Below, one piece after another: positions 10,667 through 23,400 of a stretch of DNA of 64,000 nucleotides. The stretch comes from Siniperca chuatsi (taxonomy: Eukaryota > Chordata > Actinopteri > Centrarchiformes > Sinipercidae), in assembly GCF_020085105.1 (NCBI RefSeq), contig NC_058052.1:17055733-17119732 (forward strand), read 5' to 3'. Each line of letters starts with the position of its first letter. Within the stretch, counting starts at the first letter, position 1. Made by a program: the position numbers and the translations under genes. The notes under the pieces are model-generated. The model worked only from the letters and a program-made list of their open reading frames with translations, was not told the DNA's origin and did not search any database.

Positions 10667-10709
10667 AGATGTGCTGTAGAACTGCATTTTTATTTTATTT
10701 TTTTAACTA

Positions 10710-10715
10710 AATAAA
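10710..10715 (+). terminator. polh polyadenylation signal
   Basis: A canonical AATAAA lies 44 bases after the polh stop codon in an AT-rich context. The implied 3' UTR is very short. An alternative downstream signal-like attaaa lies near 10770. Confidence 0.6.
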
Positions 10716-10729
10716 ATATCCTAATGATC

Positions 10730-11354
10730 AATGTTATTGTGCTTTTATATTACAAGAATGTGTACAAATTAAAGAACATGTTTTATTTATGTAATTTGTT
10801 TCACATATGCTTTTTTATTATAAAGGGAAAGGCAATCATTTTAAGCAATAGTTTTGTATAGCTTTGAGTATATCAAAGATTTTGTAGTAGTGTACGTTAT
10901 GTTGTAGTACTGACATGCCAGCAGATGCCGCTAATCAGTTGAATGAAGAGCAGGAATCCTCACGTGAGTGTCAATATTAAGTTTTTTTGTGAACTCCAAG
11001 AGATACAGAAAATGTTTGTTTTGTCAGACAAGAGAGTATATACTTGAAATACTGATTGCCAATAGGATGAGAGCAATTGTACCATTATGAGCTATGACCT
11101 ATTGTTCTGTAGTGCGTGGGCGTTGAAAGACAGCTGAATGAAGAAATCATTCTTGCATTGTCTTGCATCAGCTGGGGAGCAGATTAGGAGGAGCGATACT
11201 AGGTCAATGAAACAAGCCTTTTAAACCTCAATTTTGTGTAGTGAGTCATGGCTCTGTGACATGTGAGCCAGTAGACAAAACACTAGGTGCATGATGACAT
11301 GGTTGAAAACATTGAGCAATTGTATGTTTTGCTTAAAATACAACAAAATCAAAC
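10730..11354. other. Gap between convergent polh and gtpbp2 3' ends
   Basis: About 630 bp of AT-rich sequence without a recognisable gene or repeat. Several tttatt motifs (AATAAA on the minus strand) at 10690-10815 could serve as distal gtpbp2 polyadenylation signals, in which case the two 3' UTRs would overlap. Confidence 0.4.
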
Positions 11355-13243
11355 ACCTGCTAAAGAGACAATAAAACGTTTTATTCATGTACATCATGAT
11401 ACACAAATTGGATCTGTACATAAATATTGCATTTCACCCAAATAATTAAAATATTACACTTAATTAAAAGGAGAACAGGTCTTAAACGTGATTTCAAAAA
11501 AGTGAAGTTGTGTTGGTGTCATTAAGGAGACTGCGAAAACAGTGAAAAATGTGTGAATGATTTGTAAAATCTGGAACTACAAGAAATCTATAAAATACTT
11601 CTCAGATGCATTAAAACAAACACCTGATAGAACTCTTCATAAAGGCTAAAAAATATTTTGGTTGAAATGCCGTCTTTTCCTCTTGCACTCAAACTGTGCA
11701 TAACAACAACATGGGTGCAACAAATCAGGGCACATATTTCAGTTGTCCTCTCTGTCAGTGGGACAACAATCTATGTATAAATCAACATGCTATGATAAGA
11801 CATGATAAGGCCAACAGCGGCCTTGAACAGAGTAGCAATTAACATTCATTTTCAAAGTCATCTTCTAAATATCAAAAGCTGTTTCAAGGAGTAGCACCAA
11901 CTTAATTAGATCTTTTACCAAGTAGTAAAACTTTGGGGTGTAATGGAAGGCTACTCAAACGGTAGTTCCACCAGGCACTGTGTTAAACCCCTTCACAGGC
12001 AGTGACATCAGTAACTTGTGAAGAGAGACATCAAGTACCTCAAACATAATTGCTTTTAAACAAAGCTGCATCAGTAGGTAGCTTCATATGCTTTATAATC
12101 CATTATCAAACATCTCTTTGGGAGAAACACCCTTGTCTTTTTTTCCCTCAAACCTCCCTCTCCCCAAGTCAGCAACAGAAACGTCCAATGGAGTAGTTCC
12201 GTGAGAGTGGAATGCTGTCTAATAAGATATCTACACTGACCTGAGTAACTAAAGCACTTGAAACGTAGGCAGCAAGATCATTGCCATCTCACTGCACTAT
12301 CGTGAGGCATTTTTTGTGAATAAAAAAACGTAATTCTCACAGACATGTGACATAACAAAACCAGTTACAAGGTGATTGCCAATGTGAGTTATCTTGGCAG
12401 GCTGACATACAAACTGGGTCAAGTTCTAACTTTGCATACCTTGCATACCTTGAGCTTATATACAACTGACAAGCTGTGTTTGAGAACCACAAAAGTATCT
12501 CAATGCTTTTACTATTGTCTCGCATAATTCTTTAGCGGTTACTAAGAAAAGGGTATGATTTAAGAGTATTCAAATACAGTGAGATCAGAGGCTTGTCTTT
12601 CTCAGTCAGGCACTATGCTGGTAACACAGACAAGCTGCTGTGGCATGATGACAACAATGACATTGGTGATACAGGTTACACCTTAATGTCCAAGCATCTC
12701 GTACAACTGTGGAGTTTGTAAACGATAATCTGCTAAAAGTATATCAACACTGGCATTTATGTTTCAGTGCAAGTGTGCGGGTGCATCTTTTTCGACGTGT
12801 GTGTTAGGAGTGGATTTAGGTGTAAACTGTGTAAGTAGCACTTCAACTTAGGTGTGAGAAAGCAACTTCGTAGTTGCCACTTATTGATCTGTGCATTGCA
12901 ACTATGTGTTCTTGACAGTCAATCACTTTGGTAGATGTTGCTAAGTGAATGTGTTACAGAGGTGGCTGAGGGGTTTCCTCTTATCAGTGCCATGAAGAGC
13001 AACACCCAACACCAGAAAGCAGAATAAAATATAAACAGTTATTTAAAAGGCTGAAGGGGACAAATGAGAAGGATGGTGACAACAAGGCTTTTGAACAGGG
13101 TGATAAAACAACAAAATCATGTGACAGGGATTTACTGCGCAGAGAGCAGGGCAGAGTGGCCTTTGGAAAAAGCAGGAGGCTGTTAATAAAGCACCTTGTT
13201 TTTGGGTGGGACGGTGTTTTCTGTTGTGGTTCTCAGAGAAACT
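11355..13243 (-). other. Putative gtpbp2 3' UTR
   Basis: The first AATAAA on the minus strand after the gtpbp2 stop that I could find is at 11380-11385 (tttatt on plus), giving a 3' UTR of about 1.9 kb. No coding frame or familiar repeat was recognised in it. The extent is inferred from the signal alone. Confidence 0.45.
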
Positions 13244-16200
13244 TTAGGCTTCGTCGTCCTCGCTTTGGGATGGCCGGTACTGGGCGATGGGCTGCAACTT
13301 GGTGACGTGGCCGATACCTTTGGTCACGCCCTCTCTGAAGAGCATCTTAGCCCCCAGCTTCAGGTATTCTGGGTGCTTGATGAACTTGAAGAGAACCACT
13401 GCTTTCTCACCTGTCCTCAGCTCTTCCTGTGGTACAGAGATGTATCATAAGAATAAGACGAAAAGAGAGACAGCATTAAGAATAAACCAAATGTAAGAAT
13501 AGTTGGACATAATCTGCTTAAGGTAACACATTGGGATATAATATTGGGAAGCCCAGGTTTTAGAAGTAGAGGACAACTTTCAGACAGTAGCAGTTGTAGC
13601 TCAGTGGATGAACTAACCTTGCCATACACAGCTTCGACAGTGGCGGTCTGTCTCACATTGCCAGTGTGCACAGTAACCTGGAAGCCCTTGTGGAAGGTCT
13701 TGGCATGGAAGAGCAGCACAATCTCAGCCTCAAACATCCAGCAGATGGTCGGATCCATCTCCGGACTCACCATCACCATGCCCTGTAAGTGGAAAACACA
13801 CGGACATTGTACACACATAGATTAGAATTCAGTGTGTAACATAATAAAATGTATTTTTATATATATGAATCAGTGATAAAGTACCAAATCGGACATTTTT
13901 ATTTTCATGAAAATACAAGGAACACACACTCCCTCTAAATACTGAGACAGGCAAACAGTATAGGGAAAAAATAAGAGTTAGACAAATTTGGCACAAACAT
14001 TAAGTGTCTGACCTTGCGTAGTAGTGACCGGTCGAAGTCGCCCAGGGCAAGTGTGGCAGCCTGGCCGGCCCTGAGTACCCTGCATGCAGAGCGGTTCCTT
14101 TGGATGCTGCCGATGGTCAACTTGTGGAAATGGCCTGAGTCTGTGGGCCCTACTACAAGATTATCTCCCTCACGGCAGATACCACTGCACAATCAAAGAG
14201 AATAGTGGGTTAGAGAGAGTCCAAGCTAAACAAAAACAAAGAAATGCAAGTTGAATGGAAGAACGTGAAGTGAGCATTTCAACACACTGACCTGTACAAA
14301 GTACCTCCCACCACAGTCCCCACCTCTGGTACCGTGTAGATCTCATCCACCTGTAATGATGCACACTGTTTTCAATCACATCAAAATCATGTGTATGTAT
14401 TTACACTGCATCTGAAAGAGTGTGTATGTGCCAGCTGATCAGTTGCATGCATACACAAACGTCATCTCAGACCTACCTGAAACTCGGTTAGCTGTTGCAT
14501 AAGCTCCTCCTGCTCCTTGCTGTTGCTGAGAGGAGGGATGATGTTGAAGAAGACCTTGAGCAAGTCTAGACTTTCTCCAGACACACTGGACAAGGTGAAG
14601 ATGGGTGTGATGCTGCCAGGGAGAACACAAGCACGTGACCAGGATGCATATCACTGACTAGTTCCTACTTCTAATTTATAGAGGGAGCACACACGTAACT
14701 ACAAAACATTAAATGGAAAACATTAAATTATTCATGTACTCATTCATTTATGTATATGTAGTTGTCTCATACTTGGGCGACTGGGCAAACTGCTGTGCTG
14801 CTGTGACGGCATCGTCCGTACTGCCTATGACCATGGGCACCTTGTTGCAGCCCGGCTGCTTCAGGACACGCTCCAGCTGCCGCACAGTGCGCTCCACTGT
14901 GGCCCGCGTACAGAGGTCCACCTTACTGATGACGATGAAGATGGGCACCTTCAGGGCCATGGCAAGGCCAAGATGCTCCCGTGTCGTACCAGCTGGAAAA
15001 GAGGAAGGAAGGAACGAAAGTAAGGATTAAGTTAGGTCTAGTCAGAGGGTTTCACTAAATTGAATTTACTCGTTCAGGTGCACCTCACTCTACACCACTT
15101 CACATCATCAAAGCTCTCACTCACACACACACACAGTTAATTTTAGGTATTGCATATGGTGTTCTTATACAGATCAATTTGCATTAAATGAAACGGAAGG
15201 GATCCAGTGTCCTCGGCAAACATGCCTTTGGACACATAAGGACATCCACATCCTTAAGGGAAAAGACTGTTGTGACCTAATATAACACTGCTTATCTGCG
15301 GGAAACATAATGTGAGATTAAGGGTCAAAAGACCATGTATACAAACTGATAAGACCTCGACCATGACGTATGATTGTCATGCCATCGGAGGAAGTAGATA
15401 GGATAGCAGTACAGGAATATTCAACCATATGTGGTAATTATGTCATTCATGTCTAGGTTGTCCAGAATAACAAAGACAAACTTTTCTAAACACAGTGACT
15501 TCTAGCATAGGCAGCAGTGTCCTGGAGGCATGTCTGGTTTCGTTGTAAACAAAGCTGAAACGTGAGAGAAAGCGATATGTATAGTAGGTTATCTCTAGGT
15601 TCAGATATACAGTTGTATGCAAAGTTTAGGAACCCCTGACAATTTCCATGATTTTCATTTATAAATATTTGGGTGTTTGGATCAGCAATTTCATTTTGAT
15701 CTATCAAATAACTGAAGGACACAGTAATATTTCAGTAGTGAAATGAGGTTTATTGGATTAACAGAAAATGTGCAATATGCATCAAAACGAAATTAGACAG
15801 GTGCATAAATTTGGGCACCCTTGTCATTTTGTTGATATGAATACCTGTAACTACTTAGCACTGATTAATTGGAACACACAATTGGTTTGGTGAGCTCATT
15901 AAGCCTTGAACTTCATAGACAGGTGCATCCAATCATGAGAAAAGGTATTTAAGGTGGCCAATTGAAAGTTGTTGTTCTCTTTGACTCTCCTCTGAAGAGT
16001 GGCAACATGGGGGCCTCAAAACACTTCTCAAATGACCTGAAAAAAAAGATTGTTCTACATTATGGTTTAGGGGGAGGCTACAAAAAGTTATCGCAGAAAT
16101 ATAAGCTGTCAGTGTCCACTGTGAGGAACATAGTGAGGAAATGGAGGACCACAGGCACAGTTCTTGTTAAGGCCAGAAGTGGCAGGCCACATAAAATATT

Positions 16201-19200
16201 GGAGAGGCAAAGGCGAAGGATGGTGAGAACGGTCAAAAACAGCCCACAGACCACCTCCAAAGACCTACAACATCAACTTGCTGCAGATGGTGTCACTGTG
16301 CATTGTTCAACAATTCAGCGCACTTTGCACAAGGAGAAGCTGTATGGGAGAGTGATGCGAAAGAAGCCTTTTCTGCACACACGCCACAAACGGAGTCGCT
16401 TGAGGTATGCAAACACACATTTGGACAAGCCAGCTTCATTTTGGAATAAGGTGCTGTGGACTGATGAAACAAAGATTGAGTTATTTGGTCATAACAAGGG
16501 GCGTTATGCATGGCGGCAAGAACACAACGTTCCAAGAAAAACACTTGCTACCCACAGTAAAATTTGGTGGAGGTTCCATCATGCTGTGGGGTTGTGTGGC
16601 CAGTGCCGGTACTGGGAATCTGGTTAAAGTTGAGGGTCGCATGGATTCCACTCAATATCAGCAGATTCTTGAGAATAATGTTGAGGAATCAGTCACAAAG
16701 TTGAAGTTACGCCGGGGCTGGATATTTCAACAAGACAACGACCCAAAACACTGCTCAAAATCTACTCTGGCCTTTATGCAGAGGAACAAGTACAATGTTC
16801 TGGAATGGCCATCCCAGTCCCCAGACCTGAATATCATTGAACATCTGTGGGGTGATTTGAAGCGGGCTGTCCATGCTCGGCAACCATCAAACCTAACTGA
16901 ACTGGAGATGTTTTGTAAGGAGGAATGGTCCAAAATACATTCATCCAGTATCCAGACACTCATTACAGGCTATAGGAAGCGTCTAGAGGCTGTTATTTCT
17001 GCTAAAGGAGGCTCTACTAAATATTGATGTGATTTTTCTGTTGGGGTGCCCAAATTTATGCACCTGTCTAATTTCGTTTTGATGCATATTGCACATTTTC
17101 TGTTAATCCAATAAATCTCATTTCACTACTGAAATATTACTGTGTCCTTCAGTTATTTGATAGATCAAAATAAAATTGCTGATCCAAACACCCAAATATT
17201 TATAAATGAAAATCATGGAAATTGTCAGGGGTTCCTAAACTTTTGCATACAACTGTAGGTCTCAATTCGGCCTATATCACTAAGGAGTTCAAGGGTACTG
17301 ATCCGTAACACACATTTACAGGTGAATACCCTGACGCCCATGTCAGCTGTGCAGCAGGTTGTTTTGCTAGTTGTGTGTTTTTGTGCATCCAAGGTAAAGG
17401 GGCATAGGAAAAATCAAAGTTCCTCATCCTGTGTAAAGGTAATAAGTGAAGTGGAGGGACCAAAATATCTGGTAAAGCATCACAGAATGATACAAGATGA
17501 TTACCCACCCTTTGGCTTTTTGGCTTGTCACAGATAGAATCTAAGATGATCCCTATGCATTACACAGATCCATTACTCTGTTTCATAATTAAAGCTGTTG
17601 CGCTTGGGTTGCAGACACTGTGTTCCCATACTGTCTGTTGCGTAGCTAAGGTGGTCCTCATTCTTGACCCCATTTCCCCCAGCATGTCCTATTTTAGAAC
17701 AAACACCCACACAAACACAGCAACACCCACAGTGCAACAAGTACATAAATCCAAGCATAATTATATATGAATTAAAGAATAATAATGTATAGGCTTTAAA
17801 AAAGGTGTTTCATTGCAGGTTGAGCTTTATTCTCAGATTTCTAGAGAAAATAAGTGGCACTATTTGAAGACCATTTCAGATTTCCCCTGCAGTGTAGTAC
17901 TGGTTCAGTTTTAAGCCCCACAAGGTTTAAATGCTGAACGTATTTTTCCTTACTTATTCTGATGAAAATCTATTTTTCTAAGCATGAGGACTGAACTTAT
18001 TATTCCTGTATAGAAATTATTTTAATTATCAGTTTTTACAGCAGTCAATGTAATTTTCTTTTAGTGGTGGCATATTACTACTGAATTAATGTAAATAAAA
18101 TACTGCTTACTTACTGAAGGACACATCTAAGTCAAAGGTACATTAACCACAGATTTAAGTCTTTCTTCACATGGCTAAAAACAGTAAAAACAAACCAGCA
18201 ACAGCTATATTGTGACTGTGCCTTGGAAATTCTTTAGCATTCCGCTGTTTATCTACTACTGCAGGTAGACTACATCTCTTTTATTTCTATATTTGCCACT
18301 AAAAACTGCAACAAAAAAATGGTTTACGACAATTTGCCATTTGAAGTTAACATTGTTTAGAATAAAACAAAGGTCTCAAAAACAACTCGCAAACACAGGA
18401 CTTGGGTCTGAGTCATACTTTTGTTTACAACCTTTTCAAAATCAGTGAAATCACATATTCAAAATTACCTTAAAAAACTAAACTAAACTGAAGACTGCCA
18501 GCCATACATTAACAGTAGCTGAATATAGTTCACTTAATAATTCTAGCAGGCTGTGAGCTGGAGTGCTAAGTAACAAATGTTGTTTCCAATGCTCAGGTTT
18601 CTATCTACATGTCTGCTTGTCATTTTCAAAAGTAAAACATAACTACAGATTTCTTAATAACCCTATGTTATTATAAGGCTATTGCTTTCAAAAGCACAGA
18701 TACTCTTTACAGGTCACAAGCTTCTAACAGTGTGTTCTTATCTTGGCACACTTGCTGTGCCTGTCAAAGCCCCTCCTCCTCCCAGTCATCTGGCAGAGTC
18801 AACACAGTTTAAGGCGCTACGTTCAGATCGCAGTCTCCCCTGGAGGCATGGGTTCGAGCGCATTTCTGACAATGTGTTTTTAACCAGATCCGACAAACTA
18901 AATCAAATGGTGTTCTTCTGTTACAGCAAGAATAGTAAACAAACAATATGTCTTCGGAAGCAAAGCAAAGAACCACCTAGCCAGTCCCACCACTTTCTGC
19001 AGATCAGGTTTCAAAGTATGTCCTTCCTGGACCTGGGTATCGTACAAGCTTCCCAGTCTCACTTGCTGTTATCATAAAAAGTCATTTTCCTCTTCAGTTC
19101 GAGTATCGAAAGAGTATTTTGAGCTGTTGCCTGACACTAGAGGACCTTGTTTATCTTGCAAACTGCAGAGAACAGTGTCTTCTTGTAGCAGGAAATAATA

Positions 19201-22200
19201 ACTTTTGCACGTGTAGAGACTTAAAATTTTGTTGGGATTGAGTCTAAACTGATCTGCTTCATTTTTTAAAAGCTACAATGCAAATGGCTAACTCCTGCAA
19301 GTATTTGGGGCATAACTTCTAGTGATTGTCAAGTGTTATGTCCTTTCTGCAAATGCAGCAATGTTGACATATACAGGAGCTTCCTGACCCATTTGTAAGT
19401 CTCAGGTCCAAATTTTCATGGGATCAAGCACAGAGCTAACTCCAGCGGGTCAGAGGACTCTGACATGAATGGATGGTATTTGAGATATTTTGGGACTAGT
19501 AGTGGCAGTGACAAGGGGTAAAGCGGCTGTTGTAGGAATGGTGGTCTGCTACATTAGCTCAGATATTACAGGTTTGTAAAGTGCTGAGCCACAGCTGGCT
19601 AAGCCAACTACAGTATGTAGGTGTGGTGTACATAAACATAGGGTCTCTGTCAGACTGGCCCTGCAAGTGTCTATTACCAGCCTGTATTTTTGTGACAGAT
19701 CCACTTTCAGCTTGGCTTATCTGAACAGTAAAGTGACTGGATAATTTGCACACACACAGACACGAGTAGATTTGATCTGACAATGATGCGCAAATTCTTA
19801 CAAAATTATGAGAAACTTTAATTAATCAATTAATACTCACCAATGCCGGTATTTGCGCTGACAACTAGCATAGCGAAATCCGGACAGTAGCTGGTGAGGC
19901 CAAAGATGGTGGTCTTCAGGTACTTGTGGTGACCCGCCAGATCAATGAATGTGATCATTTTAGAGGCACTCTCACAAATCTCCTCTGCTGTTCGAGACTC
20001 ACTGTAATTTACAACCTAGGAAAAGAAGTAATCATATCAGGAGTGTCATGATCTAAATTACATAAAGAAAAAGCAATAGCACCAGTTATTTATTTGAAAG
20101 TATATGTCAGGCTAGATATCAGTAACTAACATTACTTGCAGATGCAGTAGTTTAATGAGTAATACATTGCTACTTTAATGTTACATTATATGAAACTTTC
20201 TTTCCTCTTTATATCACTATTACCAAGACCATATTGTCTTATCTGATCTACTTGAACATCTCAATAAGAAAACTCTGTGATAACTATAACATAATGTATT
20301 TAACTCATGTTGCTATTTATGACAAATGATGTAAGAGTATATAACTAACTACACATTATTTATTCTCTGTCGTTGGATCTTTTCTCACCTCTCCTTTACT
20401 ATTGAAGCCAAGGATCTCAAAGCTGATGCTTGAAGTACGTCCAGTCTGGATCTCATGTAGATGTCTGAAGAGGTTGAGCCTCGCTCTTCCCCGTCCATTG
20501 TCCAGCTCACCTTGTGTCAAAACACCCAAGAGAGTGGACTTGCCCGAGTCCACATTACCCAGTACAGCTACTCGCAGGTCCAAGAACTGCAGGAAAAACA
20601 CAAAGAATAAAAAAAAAAAATGAACACATCAACAACAAAAGAACAACATCCAGAGAGCAACATGCCTTCACAGTAGCCCTACTAACCTGCTGGTCATCTG
20701 GCACCTTGCGAATGAGAACCTCAGCAATCTTATGAGGCACATCAGAGTCAGAGTCCACCTCTCGCTCTCTGAGGACAGTGATGTCTGCTCCAACTCTGTC
20801 ATAAAATAGAAAAACAAATATATAAATAAATTAAGTGCAGTGTTTTGATTGTGTAATTACAAAATGATCACTTATCGTATGCCTATGCAAAATGGAAACT
20901 GGCTTTGTTTTTAATGGCATATTTTTATTTACCATTTGTTTGGTTAGGGTTTTAACCTGATGTCAAACTGTCACAATATACTACGGTTTCGAATAAAAAG
21001 TGAATTTGATAATATGATGACTTACTTCTCCGCCAGCTTATGGAGTGTCTTCAGTGATGTCCTCATGTCTTCCTCTGGTAGTCCCACCAGCATGCCATTA
21101 TCCTCAACACCTATTTGATAGACAGCCTCGCCTCGACCCTCCTGCAGTCGCCATTTCATTTGTGTTGCCAGGTGCTCAAAGCGGTATTGCGTGGGATTCA
21201 CCAGCTTCAGCTAGACCAGTGAGAGACTTTAGAAATCAGTGCTGAACTTAAACCTAGATTGTGGAAAGTTAAATGGGTCTAGTCAGTGGTTAAATAATTC
21301 TGATGAAAATAACTAACATTACAAATGATTACTGTAGGGCTGAGGCAAGAAAAATCTGAAATGAAGTCTATGTTGATGTGGTAAGGGAAGAAGCTGTCCA
21401 GATACTAAAAATGCTCTTGCTAATCCACTGTGGTGTTGGTTTTCAATGGTAGGACCATGTAAGGCAGCACTTATATATTCTGGCATATTACCTACATATT
21501 GCTGACAGTATATTGTAATAATGCTTGCTATAACAAATAACATCCACACTCTTGCCATGAAGAGGCTGACCTTACCATGAGCTGTTATAGTGTTATAGTG
21601 TTATTTGAAGCAACTAACTCACTTTGAGGAACACCAAAATATCTGAACATAACATGGCAGCATGACAGCTAATTTGCTTACCTTGTACTCTATATTTCCC
21701 TCTTCAGCCTGAGAGATAGGGAAAGAAATAAAGAGAGACAGACAGAGACAGAACAGGAACAACAGCTGTCAGACTGTAGAGAAGTGAGACAACAGGCTAT
21801 TGATTTGTTAAAAGACACAAAGAAAAGCAATCTGACTGAATGAGCAGTCAGTGCACTACTGTGAATAGGTAGTCACTGGGAGCTATACAAACTGACTAAC
21901 TGCTTAGCTAGCCCTAATACACAGTTACTTAATGTGTTATTAGACATAGCACACATATGTATACAAGTCAATATACATTTAAGGTTAACTAGTCAATATC
22001 CCTAAAAGTGGGACAAATATCTTAAATGCAAACTAACAATTATGATCACGGCAGGACAGTGGTGCTGGTTACATGCTGGGAATCAGCTGAAACAGCCGAA
22101 GCCATGGAATATGTTGAGACTTGCCCCGTTAACATTAAGAGTGTATCACCATGGTGCTGTGAGGATACTGCTAATCTATTTAAATTCAAGGCTGAGATGC

Positions 22201-23119
22201 CTTCAATAATCTATATTAATATTAAAAACACAATCTAACCCTGAACTTATTTTATTTGGCTCCAGCTTAAGTTAGGTTGAGCTTTAGTTAGCTTGAGGTC
22301 AACACAATTATTTCTTTCACGTTTCTGAGAAAATAATGGTCACGTTAACTGTCGGGTGAGTTTAAGTTAAGGTAACTAACGTTACGGAAGGACGTAACAC
22401 AGTCCTTCAGTTAATGTCAGGGACTGTCATAGTAACATTAGCTAACGTTAGATATAGGTCGACCGCCCCCTGTTAGATATTTACAAACACAGCTGATCCT
22501 CTTCTGCTAGCTAGCAAAATGCCAGCCAGCTACAGCAAGCGGCTTTTAATTAAACACACATTTGGCTTACTAACGTTACTGTAAAACTACTGTGAATGGC
22601 AAATTGTAAGTTAACAGCAAATGTTAGATTGCTAATGTTGGCCGAGTATAACCATCTCATTCATTTTCCCTTTCGTTACCGACTAACTTAGCTACGTGTC
22701 ACTGCGAGTTCAAAGACAAGTCAGGGCAGCATAGCAAACAGTTAACCCCGACGACAGGGGATGCAATCAGAAATATACAGTTATTAGTGTTGCACATCAC
22801 AACATGCACACACACACCCATTTAAGTTCACATTGTTATTAGCCGACTTTGCTTTGGGTCGTCAATAACATTAGCTTGACTACGCTAGCAGTAGCTGTGC
22901 GCGTAATTTCAGCCTTACCTCTGGAGGTAGATATGGGGTGTTATTGCTTGGTTTGAAGTTGCGGGAGAATCGCGCCTTGGCTTTCTTGTTGTTCTTTACA
23001 CAAGCTTTTTTGGGGGCTACCCCATAGCCAATTCCCGGTTTGACGTTAGACGCAACACCTTGACATCCAGAGCCGTGTCCATTTCCTGAGCAAAATAACT
23101 CCGATACCCGGGCGTCCAT
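13244..23119 (-). CDS. gtpbp2: GTP-binding protein 2
   Basis: Twelve exons on the minus strand join in frame to 609 aa (human 602): 23119-22919, 21708-21682 (27 nt), 21210-21026, 20795-20687, 20586-20389, 20015-19841, 14992-14773, 14612-14477, 14350-14292, 14184-14013, 13782-13618 and 13426-13244. GTPase motifs are clear: P-loop GNVDSGKST (about residues 184-192), DLAGH (about 265), SKVD (about 321-324), and a switch segment GRTSSISFE. Domain II/III follow ([43 protein letters not shown]). Family knowledge: GTPBP2 is a cytosolic translational GTPase acting with the ribosome-rescue factor pelota on stalled ribosomes. The start MDARVSELF agrees with the human start and has a purine at -3 and G at +4. 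Teleosts can have two paralogues; I cannot tell which this is. The 4.8-kb intron 6 contains a Tc1 element and a tRNA pseudogene. Confidence 0.96.
15610..17255 (+). mobile_element. Tc1/mariner transposon with long IR/DR inverted repeats
   Basis: The 1646-bp element begins cagttgtatgcaa, ends ttgcatacaactg and is flanked by TA on both sides. The terminal inverted repeats are about 211 bp (15610-15820 and 17044-17255) and nearly identical. Each has an outer and an inner similar motif (gcaaagtttaggaacccc and gcataaatttgggcaccc), the IR/DR arrangement of fish Tc1 transposons. It carries a transposase gene broken by one frameshift. It lies in gtpbp2 intron 6, in the opposite orientation to the host gene. 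Confidence 0.93.
16007..17027 (+). pseudogene. Tc1-type DD34E transposase, single frameshift
   Basis: The frame starts at ATG 16007 ([13 protein letters not shown]) with a paired-like helix-turn-helix DNA-binding region ([20 protein letters not shown]) and a GRP motif (SGRPHK). The catalytic triad is visible: first Asp in VLWTDETK, second in FQQDNDPKH, and Glu in [13 protein letters not shown], with 34 residues between the last two. The first half (to about 16,520) and second half (from about 16,530, [15 protein letters not shown]) are in different frames, so one small indel near 16,510-16,560 breaks the gene. Otherwise the roughly 340-aa protein looks full length. Confidence 0.88.
18785..18871 (+). 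pseudogene. tRNA-Leu(CAG)-like pseudogene
   Basis: The segment aaggcgctacgttcagatcg and the following cagtctcccctggaggcatg match the D-arm end, anticodon arm (loop TTCAGAT, anticodon CAG) and variable arm of eukaryotic tRNA-Leu. A B-box-like ggttcgag and an acceptor end ttctgaca follow. The 5' third is disturbed: the D-loop carries extra bases, the acceptor stem pairs only partly, the anticodon stem has one A-C mismatch and the T-stem lost a base. No T-run terminator follows. It is antisense to gtpbp2, within its intron 6. It could be a decayed tRNA gene or the head of a tRNA-derived SINE. Confidence 0.7.
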
Positions 23120-23400
23120 CGGCTACTTCGGGACCTAACTTGTTAGCTTACCACTACCTGGATAAATATGATGATATATTATTAAAATATATCACGGTCC
23201 AGGAATGCAGGTGTTTGAAATCTGAGTGGAATTAGCCTGCTAGTGGTAGCTCACAGCCCCCAAAATAAAAACAAAGCACCGACCTCCCCCAAACTCTTCA
23301 AACCGAACAATAACATCACCGTCCGACGGACGTTTTGAGTTTACAGTGTGCATACGTCACAGCCGAAATGTCAAGGAGTGTGCCTGTTTTTAACGACTGC
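23120..23400 (-). promoter_or_regulatory. Putative gtpbp2 promoter and 5' UTR
   Basis: The sequence just upstream of the gtpbp2 ATG is CpG-richer than its surroundings and has a CRE-like TGACGTA (tacgtca at 23353-23359 on plus). No TATA box is obvious. The call rests on position and composition only. Confidence 0.35.

Noticed and set aside
13417-13818. 133-codon antisense-looking open frame
   Set aside because: It is real gtpbp2 exon 11 (13618-13782) read through into both introns, not a separate gene.
22370-22720. Recurrent aacgtta/gctaac motifs in gtpbp2 intron 1
   Set aside because: Short simple motif common in fish DNA; no regular spacing to support an array.
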